This document shows positions 18,119 through 27,879 of a stretch of 64,000 nucleotides of DNA, piece by piece; position 1 is the stretch's first letter; each line of letters starts with the position of its first letter. A program made the translations under genes and the position numbers. The notes under the pieces were generated by a model. That model was not told the DNA's origin, did no database searches, and saw nothing but the letters and a program-made list of their open reading frames with translations. Source of the DNA: Leptolyngbya sp. PCC 7375 (lineage in GTDB: Bacteria; Cyanobacteriota; Cyanobacteriia; Phormidesmidales; Phormidesmidaceae); the NCBI RefSeq assembly GCF_000316115.1, contig NZ_JH993797.1:1846486-1910485 (forward strand), in the 5' to 3' direction.

Positions 18119-18214
18119 GGGTTATGGGTTGATTGCCCGCAATTAGACCAATACCTGACCAATACCTAGAGACGGCAACTAATCTAATAACGAATAACCG
18201 AGAACCCATAACCC
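18119..18214. terminator. Long-range inverted repeat between convergent genes
   Basis: GGGTTATGGGTT at 18119-18130 pairs perfectly with AACCCATAACCC at 18203-18214 across 72 bases. It lies between the thiL stop and the stop of the convergent binding-protein gene. It could serve as a two-way terminator or be a repeat remnant. Confidence 0.35.
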
Positions 18215-18222
18215 TTGTACCC

Positions 18223-19152
18223 CTAATAAATTTTCCACGCCTTCATCGCATACCCAAACGAACACTCATCCGGGTGCAGAATCTCCGCCAAAATCTCCAG
18301 AGAATCCACTAAACGAGGTCCCGGTCGATTGAAATATTGATTGCCATCCACCAAAAAGATACGGCCATCTTTAACCGCTTTTAGATTTTGCCAGGAAGAC
18401 ATTTGGGTAAGCTGATCCACCGATTGACGGACCTGTTGCAGATCGTAACCACAGGGCATCACCACTAACATATCTGGCTCAGCCGCATTTAGATCTTCCC
18501 AAAGCAGCCAGGGAGAATGACGCCCCACTTTCCCAAATAAAGGATGGCCACCCGCCATGGACACTAATTCTGGCACCCAGTTGCCTGCCCCCATCAACGG
18601 ATCGGTCCACTCTATACAGGCAACGGTGGGTTGGGGTAACTTGGCTGGCACCTTTGCCAAACACGCCTGGAGTCGCCCCTGGAGTTGCGCAATGGTGAGA
18701 TCTGCGATCGCATCTCCATTGTTCGAATCTAATGATGTTGCCACTCGACGTAGATCGTCCCACAGGTCGGCTAAGATTTGAGGCTTTAAAGAAATGATTT
18801 CAGGCTGGGGATCAATAATCTGGGCAACCGCCTTTTTCACATCGGACAGACTGGCAGCGCAAACCTCACATTGGTCTTGGGTCAAAATGTGTGTGGGGCG
18901 CAGCTCCTTTAGCCTCTCCATATTGACGTTATAGACACTCAGCCCTTGATGCAGCAGTTCGCTGACCCGGTCATGAATTTCTTGGCTTTTGCCATTGGGA
19001 TCAAAATTCGGGGACGTACACACTGGCAATTTCTGCACCTCCGGCGGAAAGTCACAGGCATGGGAACGACCCACCAGTGACTCTCCAAATCCTAGGTGGA
19101 TAACAATTTCTGTCGCGCTGGGAATTAGCGAAACGATGCGAAGCTCAGACAT
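18223..19152 (-). CDS. Cobalamin/heme-type ABC substrate-binding protein (BtuF-like)
   Basis: From MSELRIVSL at 19152 the protein has 309 residues; a start 7 codons earlier is possible. The fold is the class III periplasmic binding protein: RIVSLIPSATEIVIHLG, RPTHILTQDQCEVC, AKVPAKLPQPTVACIEW and PGPRLVDSLEILAEI. No signal peptide or lipobox is visible, as in the cytosolic-looking cyanobacterial relatives annotated as cobalamin-binding. No ABC permease or ATPase gene is adjacent, so the ligand cannot be fixed from context. Confidence 0.8.
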   Translation of the reverse strand: MSELRIVSLIPSATEIVIHLGFGESLVGRSHACDFPPEVQKLPVCTSPNFDPNGKSQEIHDRVSELLHQGLSVYNVNMERLKELRPTHILTQDQCEVCAASLSDVKKAVAQIIDPQPEIISLKPQILADLWDDLRRVATSLDSNNGDAIADLTIAQLQGRLQACLAKVPAKLPQPTVACIEWTDPLMGAGNWVPELVSMAGGHPLFGKVGRHSPWLLWEDLNAAEPDMLVVMPCGYDLQQVRQSVDQLTQMSSWQNLKAVKDGRIFLVDGNQYFNRPGPRLVDSLEILAEILHPDECSFGYAMKAWKIY

Positions 19153-19339
19153 GGCAGCGCGTTGGTAAAACAATTAGCTTTTGAAAAGCTATAAGGAGAA
19201 TCAATGTATCGGGTGGGGTGATGGAATATGAAGGCATCTAATCATTGTCCTTATATTCCTACACTCAGGTTATATCAGCTCTAACATTCATGACATGAGA
19301 ATCTACCCTCAGGGGGAAGACCCCTTTGCCTTTGCAGAA

Positions 19340-20254
19340 TTAACGGGGCTGAAACTCTACAGAGTTCACCTGCAAAATGACATCAAAATTTTTGTAGACA
19401 TCATTTCCTAACAAACCAATAGGCACAGCATCACCAATACTCACGGGCAGGTTGCGATGGGTAATGTTGCCAACACGAATGGACTCTACATAGCCCACAT
19501 CAACAACTGCACGACTATTGCTGGCCGTTGCCACCGATGCCTGACCCACCACATTAATACCCAAATCATTGGCCATGGATCGGGTAATGTGCGTATGGCT
19601 GGCTCCGGTATCCAAAATCATGGGATATTGTCTGCCATTGAAGTTCACCGCAATGACAGGGGTACCCCCACGACGCTGGATAATCGGCACACGTGCTACC
19701 CCACTGGCAGCAGCTGAGGGAGCAGTCGCCACTGCCACCGTAGAATCCTTAGCAATAGGTGTGGGCCTGTTTAAACTAATTTCGGCTGGGGGCTGCTTGA
19801 GATCGGCCAAACGCTGCTTTGCCTGAGCTAAATTACGCTCATAGTCTTTCAGTTTAGTTTGGGCAACTGCATAGTTTTGCTCGCCTGCCGGTACGTCCTG
19901 AAGTTTTTGAATTGCCTGCTCCCAACGGCCAACGATTAAATCCCAATCATCTGGAGAGGTGGCCTGCTGACCTAATTTAAAAGCACTAGATGCCAGGTTA
20001 ATGGCATCTTGATAGGCTGTGGATAGTGCCGCTGCGCTCGCTGGAACAGTTGCAGCATTAGCGGCCTCAGGTTCAATACCAGCCGTATTAGCTCCATCGG
20101 ATTCCACCGAAGCACTCATTTGAACCGGTACGGAGGCTGTTTCCCTCTCTGTTTCCCTCTCTAAAGTGTCGGTTGATACTGGACTAATCTGACAGGCCGC
20201 TAGGGTCCCTAGACAGAGAATTTGAAGAATTCTGATGCATTTTTTCTCAAGCAT
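19340..20254 (-). CDS. Lipoprotein with retropepsin-like aspartic protease domain
   Basis: The protein has 304 residues. The N-terminus MLEKKCIRIL continues to a lipobox ending LAAC at Cys21, so it should be membrane-anchored. A low-complexity Ala/Glu stretch (30-75) and a coiled-coil-like segment with alternating Gln/Lys/Asp (about 90-150) follow. The C-terminal domain begins at VIAVNFNGRQYPM and has the active-site ILDTGASHTHI, then IGLLGNDVYKNFDV. Retropepsins act as dimers with one Asp per chain, and one DTG is seen. Substrate unknown. The family is common in cyanobacteria. Convergent with the BtuF-like gene. Confidence 0.8.
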   Translation of the reverse strand: MLEKKCIRILQILCLGTLAACQISPVSTDTLERETERETASVPVQMSASVESDGANTAGIEPEAANAATVPASAAALSTAYQDAINLASSAFKLGQQATSPDDWDLIVGRWEQAIQKLQDVPAGEQNYAVAQTKLKDYERNLAQAKQRLADLKQPPAEISLNRPTPIAKDSTVAVATAPSAAASGVARVPIIQRRGGTPVIAVNFNGRQYPMILDTGASHTHITRSMANDLGINVVGQASVATASNSRAVVDVGYVESIRVGNITHRNLPVSIGDAVPIGLLGNDVYKNFDVILQVNSVEFQPR

Positions 20255-20356
20255 TGTTCAAAAGTTCCCCATGGCCTCTAGGATGGTACGGGTCCCCATC
20301 ATGTTCCAACGTGTTCTGGGTGGGAAGGCACCGCGTTTATTTCCCTGTTGTAACCC

Positions 20357-21529
20357 ATGTCTATTTTTTCCACTAGCTCACAACCAGCCCTATTAGTATT
20401 AGCTGACGGGTCAGTTTTTCGTGGCTGGTCCTTTGGAGCCACCGGTACAGTCGTGGGTGAAATTGTCTTCAATACAGGCATGACAGGGTATCAAGAAGTA
20501 TTGACCGACCCCAGCTATCGCGGACAAATTGTCACCTTCACTTACCCGGAATTGGGCAATACCGGAATTAATAATGAGGACGATGAATCAGCGACTCCTC
20601 AGGTGAATGGCGCGATCGCAAAAAATATTTGTGAGTGTCCTAGCAACTGGCGCTCCACAACATCTCTACCTGACCATCTAAAACAGCACAACATTCCAGG
20701 CATTTATGGCATCGATACCCGTGCCCTCACCCGCAAACTACGAACGGTAGGTGCCATGAATGGAGCAATCTCCAGTGAAATTCTTGACCCTGAACGGCTA
20801 CTACAGCAACTTGAACTCATCCCCAGTATGGAAGGGTTAAATCTGGTAAAGGAGGTGAGCACCACCGAGGTTTATGAATGGACAGAGCCCACAGATACCC
20901 ATTGGGAATTTACATCTACCACATCTACCGCCCATGATGGAACGGCTACGCCCCTGACGGTGGTCGCCATTGATTTTGGCATCAAACGTAATATCCTGCG
21001 CCGCTTAGCCAGCCATGGCTGTCGCGTCATCGTAGTCCCTATTGATACAGCGCCAGAAGAAATACTTAAGCATAAACCCGACGGTATTTTCCTGTCGAAC
21101 GGGCCTGGCGATCCGGCAGCTGTAGAATCGGCTCCAGCTCTAGTCAAAGCACTGTTAGATAGCGAGTTGCCCACCTTTGGCATCTGTATGGGACACCAGA
21201 TCCTAGGGCTATCCCTTGGTGCAAAAACCTTCAAACTCAAATTTGGACATCGAGGTCTAAATCAACCCTGTGGTCTCACCCAAAAGGTAGAAATTACGAG
21301 TCAGAATCATGGTTTTGCCATCAATGCTGATACAATTCCAGCCACAGAGGTTGAAGTAACCCACTTTAATCTCAACGATCAGACTGTCGCTGGTCTACAG
21401 CACAAAACCTTGCCCATCTTTTCAGTGCAGTATCATCCAGAGGCCAGTCCCGGACCCCATGACGCAGATTATTTATTTGAAAAATTCGTTACCCTTATGC
21501 TTGATCATCGCAGCAATGGTGTAGGGTAA
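20357..21529 (+). CDS. carA: Carbamoyl-phosphate synthase small (glutaminase) subunit
   Basis: The 390-residue protein has both CarA domains. The N-terminal domain holds [21 protein letters not shown] and [12 protein letters not shown]. The C-terminal class I amidotransferase holds FLSNGPGDP, the nucleophile motif [15 protein letters not shown] and the His-Glu pair in [12 protein letters not shown]. It releases ammonia from glutamine for CarB in arginine and pyrimidine synthesis. The large subunit gene is not in the window, as is usual in cyanobacteria where carA and carB are unlinked. Confidence 0.95.
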   Translation: MSIFSTSSQPALLVLADGSVFRGWSFGATGTVVGEIVFNTGMTGYQEVLTDPSYRGQIVTFTYPELGNTGINNEDDESATPQVNGAIAKNICECPSNWRSTTSLPDHLKQHNIPGIYGIDTRALTRKLRTVGAMNGAISSEILDPERLLQQLELIPSMEGLNLVKEVSTTEVYEWTEPTDTHWEFTSTTSTAHDGTATPLTVVAIDFGIKRNILRRLASHGCRVIVVPIDTAPEEILKHKPDGIFLSNGPGDPAAVESAPALVKALLDSELPTFGICMGHQILGLSLGAKTFKLKFGHRGLNQPCGLTQKVEITSQNHGFAINADTIPATEVEVTHFNLNDQTVAGLQHKTLPIFSVQYHPEASPGPHDADYLFEKFVTLMLDHRSNGVG

Positions 21530-21689
21530 TCTATATTTTCCATTAAGTGACAGAAAAGCCCCAGATGAGTCCGAAATTAGCCCTCGGTTAACCCTGGATA
21601 AGTGCATTTACGTTTCACTTAATTTCCTTGCAGTCGGAAAGATCCTGACCTAAAATTAAACGTCTGATTTTGCCGTATCTATTGCCTTT

Positions 21690-21695
21690 AGGAGG
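21690..21695 (+). promoter_or_regulatory. Perfect Shine-Dalgarno AGGAGG that decides the STAS start
   Basis: AGGAGG lies 5 bases before an ATC (21701) and 2 bases before an ATT (21698), both in frame with the STAS protein. The first canonical start (TTG, 21731) is 35 bases away and lies inside the conserved N-terminal strand. The ribosome site therefore argues for a non-AUG start. Confidence 0.5.
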
Positions 21696-21700
21696 TTATT

Positions 21701-22069
21701 ATCGCTGAGTCGCTGACCCTAACCGTAAGTTTGAGAGGCACCCGTGACGTTAGGGGGAAATGTCAAATATTTCGTCTCACTGGTCTATTAGATGCGTTTT
21801 CAGAACCCACATTTCGTAAGGTTCTGAATCGGTACATTGAAGAAGGCCCCACCCATATTATCCTCGACCTATCGGCGATTGATTTTGTCGACAGTTCGGG
21901 CCTAGGTGCCCTAGTGCAGCTGGTGAAAAAAGCAAAGGGTGAAAGCGGTAGTGTTCAAGTGGTAACGAATGCTCGCGTTACTCAGACGGTAAAGCTTGTC
22001 CGTCTGGAACAGTTTCTTTCGTTACAGCCCAACGTTGACACTGCTCTTGAGAATCTCAAGGATTCTTGA
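21701..22069 (+). CDS. STAS-domain anti-sigma-factor-antagonist-like protein
   Basis: From the ATC at 21701 the protein has 122 residues; from the TTG at 21731 it has 112. The STAS core is complete: FRLTGLLDAFSEPTFRKVL, then HIILDLSAIDFVDSSGLGAL, with the Ser that is phosphorylated in SpoIIAA-type antagonists (DSSG). The upstream in-frame codons read AESLTLTVSLRGTRD, a natural first beta strand that relatives, as I recall them, share. Probably a partner of an RsbW-like kinase or a regulator of another switch; no such gene is adjacent. It is followed by the mini-RNase III gene on the same strand. Confidence 0.8.
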   Translation: MAESLTLTVSLRGTRDVRGKCQIFRLTGLLDAFSEPTFRKVLNRYIEEGPTHIILDLSAIDFVDSSGLGALVQLVKKAKGESGSVQVVTNARVTQTVKLVRLEQFLSLQPNVDTALENLKDS

Positions 22070-22150
22070 TCGCAACCGTGGGCTCGATTTGGAACGCCAT
22101 AGACCCATGGCGTGCTTACTCATTAGAGTGTTTGAGCGCGGGAGGTTTTG

Positions 22151-22615
22151 ATGGACAGTCATGATGGCGCTAACGACATCAAGGTCCCGCTACCTACTTC
22201 AAGTCAACTGGCAGAGATATTCTCACCGGGTGCTCTCCAGCTCCAGCAGGTGCAGTCTGTCCCACCGATAGCATTGGCCTATATCGGTGATGCCGTGTTC
22301 GAGCTCTATGTTCGTATGCAGTTTTTATGGCCACCCCAGCGGATACAGATGTTTCATCAGCAGGTGGTAAGCCAGGTAAAGGCTGAACAGCAGGCTGCCT
22401 ATCTTGAACAGTTAACGCCTCACTTACGCGATGTGGAAGCTGATATTGTTCGACGGGGACGCAATGCTACGTCTAAAGCCCCAAGACGGTTGTCAGCAAA
22501 AATATATCGACAGTCAACTGCATTCGAAGCCTTGGTTGGCTATCTCTACATCACTGACCAACCTCGGCTATGTGAGTTACTCAAGCACTTAAGCGTTACC
22601 TCTACTCTTCAGTAG
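22151..22615 (+). CDS. mrnC: Mini-ribonuclease III
   Basis: The start ATG at 22151 sits 5 bases after GGGAGG; a TTG immediately before it is less likely. The 154-residue protein is a lone RNase III catalytic domain without a double-stranded RNA-binding domain. Features are ALAYIGDAVFELYVR (the IGDAV signature with catalytic Asp), RRGRNA, and FEALVGYLY with the second acidic residue. In Bacillus the family matures 23S rRNA ends. Located 535 bases upstream of rlmB, another 23S rRNA gene, on the same strand. Confidence 0.9.
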   Translation: MDSHDGANDIKVPLPTSSQLAEIFSPGALQLQQVQSVPPIALAYIGDAVFELYVRMQFLWPPQRIQMFHQQVVSQVKAEQQAAYLEQLTPHLRDVEADIVRRGRNATSKAPRRLSAKIYRQSTAFEALVGYLYITDQPRLCELLKHLSVTSTLQ

Positions 22616-22647
22616 TCTCTCAACGTGAAAAGCTACGAAACTCACGG

Positions 22648-22670
22648 TCCTAAGGCAAATTGCCTTAGGA
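22648..22670. terminator. Hairpin after mini-RNase III gene
   Basis: TCCTAAGGCA and TGCCTTAGGA form a perfect 10-bp stem with a 3-base loop, 33 bases after the mrnC stop. No T-run follows, so termination by this hairpin is uncertain. Confidence 0.45.
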
Positions 22671-22780
22671 GCATCTATCCCTTGCCAGTTCCTCTATAGC
22701 CCCACGCCCCACGCCCTATTCCCACTCCCTCCAAACAACAACTAAGCGGTATGATGTGACTCCGCTTCTACTCCTAACCC

Positions 22781-23761
22781 ATGGTTAAACCGTCGTCCGA
22801 TCGGCCACGTCCGGCCAAAGGCAAATCTCGTCCTCAGCGGAAGGGACATGCTAAACCATCCTTTAAGCAGACATCCAGCAAGCCATTTAAAAAGCGACGA
22901 CCACCTGGTCCTAAGGATGTATCAGGGCGACCACCCAAGCCTCGTTCCACACCAGCAGAGACCTTGCAAGAGGAACGCCCAGATTTAGTATACGGACGTC
23001 ATTCAGTAGAAGCTGCGATCGCAAATGAGCGTCCCATCAATCGGCTGTGGGTCAATGCCAGACTCGTATTTGATGCTCGCTTTCGCCCGCTAATCCTAGA
23101 TGCCAAAGCCAACGGTGCTGTCGTCGATGAAGTCAATACCCAACGGCTTAACCAGCTCACCCAGGGGGCAAATCATCAGGGCATTGTGGCGCAAATTGCT
23201 TCCCACAGCTACATTGAGCTGGATGACCTGGTGGCCAAAGCCAAAGCCGCCTGCCGTCAACCAGTCATTGTTGCGGCTGATAGCATTACCGATCCCCATA
23301 ATTTAGGAGCCATTATTCGCACAGCTGAAGCATTAGGTGCCCAGGGTGTGGTCATTCCCCAACGACGCGCCGTTGGGATCACGCCAACGGTCGCAAAGGT
23401 TGCCGCCGGGGCCTTGGAAACATTACCCGTTGCCAGAGTTATTAACCTGGGGCGTGCTTTAGAACAACTTAAAGATGCAGGGTTTTGGGTGTATGGAACA
23501 GCCGCTGAAGCAGGGCAAGCAGTTCATACAACCCAGTTTGATCGCCCAATTGTGCTAGCCATCGGGGCAGAGGGTCCGGGTCTTAGCCTATCGATTCAAA
23601 ATCTTTGTGATGTTTTAGTCTCTGTCCCTCTAGCTGGCAAAACTCCCAGTTTGAATGCTTCAGTCGCAACAGGTATGGTGCTGTATGAGATTTATCGACA
23701 GCGATGGTTAGAAAAATTACCGACTATTAATCTTGGCGGGGATCAAAATCACACTGTATAA
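22781..23761 (+). CDS. rlmB: 23S rRNA (guanosine-2'-O-)-methyltransferase, TrmH/SPOUT family
   Basis: The protein has 326 residues. A basic, Pro-rich N-terminal tail of about 65 residues (many Lys/Arg, unstructured) precedes the substrate-binding domain ([21 protein letters not shown]). The SPOUT knot has [30 protein letters not shown] and [21 protein letters not shown], which together form the SAM site and the dimer knot. Members methylate G2251 of 23S rRNA. The long basic tail is common in cyanobacterial members. Confidence 0.9.
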   Translation: MVKPSSDRPRPAKGKSRPQRKGHAKPSFKQTSSKPFKKRRPPGPKDVSGRPPKPRSTPAETLQEERPDLVYGRHSVEAAIANERPINRLWVNARLVFDARFRPLILDAKANGAVVDEVNTQRLNQLTQGANHQGIVAQIASHSYIELDDLVAKAKAACRQPVIVAADSITDPHNLGAIIRTAEALGAQGVVIPQRRAVGITPTVAKVAAGALETLPVARVINLGRALEQLKDAGFWVYGTAAEAGQAVHTTQFDRPIVLAIGAEGPGLSLSIQNLCDVLVSVPLAGKTPSLNASVATGMVLYEIYRQRWLEKLPTINLGGDQNHTV

Positions 23762-23826
23762 AGGTTATAAGCGCAATTTTAGGCTGCTCGTAAGCTGGAT
23801 TTTTAATAACAACAGGTACTCATTTT

Positions 23827-24093
23827 ATGAAAAGCTTTTTGAGTAATCTTTTTAGCTCATTTTCAAAGCCTTGGTGGGTTGAGATTTCCACATCCCAACC
23901 TCGCTGTCTTTATTATTTTGGTCCATTTGATACAGAACGTGAGGCAACCCAATATCGAGGGGGTTACATTGAAGATCTAGAGCAGGAAGGGGCACAACAA
24001 ATTGACGTTGCCATTAAGTGCTGCGCCGAACCCGCACACTTGACGGTGGAATATACGGAGCCTAGCAGTGTAACGCCCGTATATAACAACTAG
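23827..24093 (+). CDS. DUF1816 family small protein
   Basis: The protein has 88 residues: a short N-terminal arm, then WWVEISTSQPRCLYYFGPFD, EREATQYRGGYIEDLEQEGA and a C-terminal beta strand. This matches the cyanobacterial DUF1816 family, whose function is not established. No signal peptide or membrane segment. It lies 65 bases after rlmB and just before a strong hairpin terminator. Confidence 0.75.
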   Translation: MKSFLSNLFSSFSKPWWVEISTSQPRCLYYFGPFDTEREATQYRGGYIEDLEQEGAQQIDVAIKCCAEPAHLTVEYTEPSSVTPVYNN

Positions 24094-24141
24094 CGGGTTA
24101 GGCTAAAAAAACTACAAGAAATTTGCTCAGTAGGTTTTGAC

Positions 24142-24175
24142 AAAAGGTGTTTGGCGCAGTAGCCAAACGCCTTTT
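24142..24175. terminator. Strong two-way hairpin terminator
   Basis: AAAAGGTGTTTGGC and GCCAAACGCCTTTT form a 14-bp stem (one G-T/A-C style mismatch in the middle) around a 6-base loop, with A-run and T-run at the ends. It lies between the plus-strand DUF1816 gene and the convergent hydrolase gene, so it can serve both. Confidence 0.8.
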
Positions 24176-24263
24176 GTTGTTAGTCAAAATATTCTGACAT
24201 ATGAGGGGACGAGCCTCTTTGTTCAAAATAACAGCGCCATCCGCGATCCAGGTGTAGCGTTCG

Positions 24264-25076
24264 TTAAGACTGCAAAAATTCATGGGTTTGCAGCCATTGA
24301 CCAATGTCGTTACACAGCTGCGGTCCTATTTCCCAAGGCATTAAATGGGCAACATTATCGTACAAACGACATTCGCAATTCGGCAAGGTAATGGCTGTTT
24401 CCTGGCTAGATTCTGGCGTGATGTGCACATCATTAGCTGCGGCTAGCATCAGGCAAGGTTGAGAAATGCGGTGTAATTCTCCCAAACGGTTATACCCTTG
24501 CCTCAGCGCAGTGTTTAAAGCTCGATTTGCCAGGGTCGATGTCTGTATAAAGGCGGGTGTACCTTCCCTAGCCAGATATCGATAGGCCTGAGCACTATGC
24601 TGGGAGATCAAATAGCGAAACAGTGAGCGTTGACCAAAGGTGGAGATATTCCATGACCAGCCTGGAATTAACCAGTTAATTCCCCCCGCAATCCCTGTCA
24701 GTAGGTTATCTTGCCAGCTAATGGACGGATGACGACCCGCTGGTCTGGCGGCAGTACTCACTAAAACTAAACCGGCAATTTGGGCAGGATGTTTCAGGGC
24801 TAACTCCATGGCCAAGATACCGCCAAGGGACCATCCCAACAACAAACAGGGCTGCTCCAGACGGTCTAGCAGCACCGATAAATCATCCAGGTGCTGCTCC
24901 ATGGTAAAGGGTTGGGTGGCACGGCTGCGACCATAACCACGCAAATCTGGCGCAATAATCTGAAAATGAGGCGATAGATAGTCCGAAAACACTGACATAC
25001 AGCGCCCCGTGCCGGGATGGCCATGGAGGCACACGATGGGCATGCCCCGACCACAATAGTCAACCGCTAACTCCAT
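24264..25076 (-). CDS. Alpha/beta hydrolase
   Basis: From MELAVDYCG at 25076 the protein has 270 residues; a longer start would run into msrB. The fold shows the oxyanion HGHPGTG, the nucleophile elbow GWSLGGILA, an acid in AANDVHIT and the histidine in YDNVAHLMPWE, so the Ser-Asp-His triad is complete. Substrate unknown; the length and motifs fit the broad esterase/haloperoxidase group. It starts 13 bases after msrB and is probably co-transcribed with it. Confidence 0.8.
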   Translation of the reverse strand: MELAVDYCGRGMPIVCLHGHPGTGRCMSVFSDYLSPHFQIIAPDLRGYGRSRATQPFTMEQHLDDLSVLLDRLEQPCLLLGWSLGGILAMELALKHPAQIAGLVLVSTAARPAGRHPSISWQDNLLTGIAGGINWLIPGWSWNISTFGQRSLFRYLISQHSAQAYRYLAREGTPAFIQTSTLANRALNTALRQGYNRLGELHRISQPCLMLAAANDVHITPESSQETAITLPNCECRLYDNVAHLMPWEIGPQLCNDIGQWLQTHEFLQS

Positions 25077-25089
25077 AAACAAAGGGAAA

Positions 25090-25494
25090 CTAGGCGTTTT
25101 CCTTCGGCACAAAATCAAGGGCGGCTGAGTTCATACAGTAGCGCTCTCCAGTGGGCTGAGGCCCATCGGAGAAAACGTGACCCAGGTGCGCGTCACACAC
25201 AGCACATAGCACTTCGGTACGCACCATAAAAAGACTAAAGTCACGCTTTGTGGCAACATTTTCGGTCTTGCTGGCAGCCCAAAAACTAGGCCAACCCGTA
25301 CCAGAATCGTACTTGGTTTCAGACGAGAAGAGTTCGGCCCCGCAGCAGATGCAGTTGTAGATACCGGCTGCTTTGTTGTCGTGATACTTACCGCTAAATG
25401 CTCGCTCAGTACCGTGCTTGCGAGCCACTTGATATTGCTCGGGGGTGAGCTGTGCTTGCCATTCTGCGTCTGTTTTTTGAATTTTCTCCACCAT
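25090..25494 (-). CDS. msrB: Peptide-methionine (R)-S-oxide reductase
   Basis: The 134-residue MsrB fold has two zinc-binding CxxC pairs (CICCGAELF and [12 protein letters not shown]), the substrate-site GTGWPSFW and the catalytic Cys in [13 protein letters not shown]. It reduces the R form of methionine sulfoxide in proteins, a repair step after oxidative damage. Cytosolic: no signal peptide. First gene of a likely two-gene unit with the hydrolase. Confidence 0.95.
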   Translation of the reverse strand: MVEKIQKTDAEWQAQLTPEQYQVARKHGTERAFSGKYHDNKAAGIYNCICCGAELFSSETKYDSGTGWPSFWAASKTENVATKRDFSLFMVRTEVLCAVCDAHLGHVFSDGPQPTGERYCMNSAALDFVPKENA

Positions 25495-25550
25495 GTTTTT
25501 ACTCAGAAAGTCGGTTACAGCTACTGGTTGATCCTAACGCAGATTCCGGT

Positions 25551-27737
25551 CTATCTTGAGCGGGGATATCGCTGGCGATAACGACGATAGGCTAAGAGGC
25601 TGCCACTGGCGACAGTAAAAGCTGCTAAGGGCGCAACAACTGGCACCCAGGCATTGGTTAAAAAGAACAGGACCGTTGTTCCTGCGATCGCAACTACCCC
25701 AATGCCATAGGCGAGCAGTAAATAACGTCGCTGACGCAATTGCCAGGTCAGCCAACTGCCGCCGCTGGCCCAAACAATAATCCAGGCAATTTCTGCACCG
25801 TCCGGCCAGGCCCAGGGCAGTGGGTAATCATCTAAAACAGCACTTAAAAACTGACTGACCATGTGAAGATGCACCTCCACCCCTGACATTAGATAATTCT
25901 CATCACTGATATCACTACGCAGGGTATAGGGGGTAAAAAATTTGTCAGTGCTGGTGTAGGCTGTCGTGCCGATCAAAACCACCTTGTTAGTAATCAACTC
26001 AGGATCAACCGCATCTGTCAGAATGTCAGTCAATGAAACTCGCTGGGCCAACTGCGTCGGTGAACGATAGGTAATCGGTATTTGATAGCCTGCTGCATCC
26101 ACCGATTGATAGCCACCGAATGTGGAATTCATTAGCTTGAACCCCGTGTCACCCAGCTTTAAAAACTCATCTTCCCTGTCCCCGGGTGCGGGCTGCAAAC
26201 CATGCCGCTTTTCTAGATAATGCATGGCCACCAGGAGGCCAAATGATATATGTACCTCAGCGTCTTCGTCAGTGCTGAGGCTGGCATACAAAAGATTACG
26301 TCGAATTTTACCGTCCGGATCCAAAGGAAAGTCATTGAAACTGACCTGTTCAGGTCTGAGTTCCGGAGGGGGTGGAATCCTCTCGCCTTGAAAGTCCCCT
26401 AACTTGGTAATACCAATAATGTTGTCAGCGGTCAGACTACGGGCCAACGCCGCTCGTCCCTCACCGATGGGGAAATTACGGTGCAGGTCCAAACCAATGG
26501 TGGCTGGCTGATGGCTTTGAATAATCTCAAGGGCATCGGCAATTGACTGATCGGACGGACTATCACGCTGCTGATTGTTGAGATCCTGTTCGTTAATCCC
26601 AACAAGCAAAATGCGGGGATCGGGGCCTAAATCCCGCTGATAGGCCACCAAACCGTCATATACCCGTAGTTCTAAAGGTACAAAAGCTTGAAGCTGACGA
26701 AAACCGAGAATTAGGACACTGGTTACAGCAGTTGCGATCGCAACTGCTCGAATACTCTCCTTGCGAGATGGCTGCCAGACCGTTGCCTGGGGCAAAAACG
26801 TCTCTGCCACGGTCAGCTGATCAGCCTTTTCAGCCAATTCATCTAGATGGCCCAGATCGTAGAGTACTTCCGCAACAGATTGATAGCGCTGATAGAAATA
26901 ATGACGCACCATCTTTTTCAATAAATACTTGAGCCCCGGGCTGATATTGGCATACTCTTCCCAACGCAGCTCCAGGGAAGACATATCATCAGGTAAGTCT
27001 GTAGGGGCTCGCCCAGTTAATGCATGGATTGCCGTCATTCCCAAGGCAAAAATGTCACTACTCAAACGCGGCTTACCGGCCAGTTGCTCACTGGGGGTAT
27101 ACCCTTGTGTGCCGACACCGACCGTTAGACTCGTCAATTCACTATTGACCAACTGGGTACGGATTTCTTTGACGGCTCCAAAGTCAATCAGGCACAGCTT
27201 ATTATCATTCTTACGTCGAATCAGATTATCAGGCTTCAAATCACGATGAATAACGCGATTATCATGGACGAATTTAAGAATTCCTAAGGTTTCCTGTAGT
27301 AAGGTAATGATTTGGTCTTCGCTTAGCCGTCCCGCACGACGAATTTCATCTCCCAGAGACTCACCATCAATCAGCTCCTGAACCAGATAAAACTCCTGCT
27401 GCTCTTCAAAAGAATCTAGTAGTTTAGGAATACAGCTGTGGGTACCTAAACGCCTGAGCGTAGACACTTCCGTATCAAACAGCCGCCGCGCAACCTTGAG
27501 AAAAGTGGCATCATTGCTCGCTGGCTTTAACTGTTTAACCACACACTCAGGTGTTTGGGGCTGAAATAAATCCCTAGCCACATAGGTCTGCCCGAAGCCA
27601 CCTGCCCCCAGCACTCTGACTAATTGATAGCGTTCCTTAAGAACCTGGCCTAGCATCAGCTTTAGCAGCCCCTGAACAGCTTGCTGGAGTAAATATTCCG
27701 CAGCATTCGGATAGTTGCGCGTCCCATTATCCAGCAA
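25551..27737 (-). CDS. Ser/Thr protein kinase with CHASE2 sensor domain
   Basis: The protein has 728 residues. The kinase domain begins near residue 28 (MLGQVLKERYQLVRVLG) with GAGGFGQTYVARD, VIHRDLKPDNLI and LIDFGAVKEI, all active-site residues present. A membrane segment around 330-347 leads to a CHASE2 domain (about 350-640), and three further hydrophobic segments end the protein. In this layout the sensor faces outside the cytoplasm and signals to the N-terminal kinase. The first codon at 27737 is TTG; the ATG at 27656 begins right at the kinase domain and is an equally good start. The pair of this kinase and the next hybrid histidine kinase on the same strand may be functional. Confidence 0.9.
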   Translation of the reverse strand: MLDNGTRNYPNAAEYLLQQAVQGLLKLMLGQVLKERYQLVRVLGAGGFGQTYVARDLFQPQTPECVVKQLKPASNDATFLKVARRLFDTEVSTLRRLGTHSCIPKLLDSFEEQQEFYLVQELIDGESLGDEIRRAGRLSEDQIITLLQETLGILKFVHDNRVIHRDLKPDNLIRRKNDNKLCLIDFGAVKEIRTQLVNSELTSLTVGVGTQGYTPSEQLAGKPRLSSDIFALGMTAIHALTGRAPTDLPDDMSSLELRWEEYANISPGLKYLLKKMVRHYFYQRYQSVAEVLYDLGHLDELAEKADQLTVAETFLPQATVWQPSRKESIRAVAIATAVTSVLILGFRQLQAFVPLELRVYDGLVAYQRDLGPDPRILLVGINEQDLNNQQRDSPSDQSIADALEIIQSHQPATIGLDLHRNFPIGEGRAALARSLTADNIIGITKLGDFQGERIPPPPELRPEQVSFNDFPLDPDGKIRRNLLYASLSTDEDAEVHISFGLLVAMHYLEKRHGLQPAPGDREDEFLKLGDTGFKLMNSTFGGYQSVDAAGYQIPITYRSPTQLAQRVSLTDILTDAVDPELITNKVVLIGTTAYTSTDKFFTPYTLRSDISDENYLMSGVEVHLHMVSQFLSAVLDDYPLPWAWPDGAEIAWIIVWASGGSWLTWQLRQRRYLLLAYGIGVVAIAGTTVLFFLTNAWVPVVAPLAAFTVASGSLLAYRRYRQRYPRSR

Positions 27738-27879
27738 TTTTGGAGAGTGTACCCAGGCTGAATTATGGAGCCAACAGTATAGACAGTTTACCTGGCATAT
27801 TCCCCGAAAGCCGAATAACCATACCAGTTCAACTGGCTGTACCTAGGGCAAATAACCATGCCTGGGACAGCCATACAAC

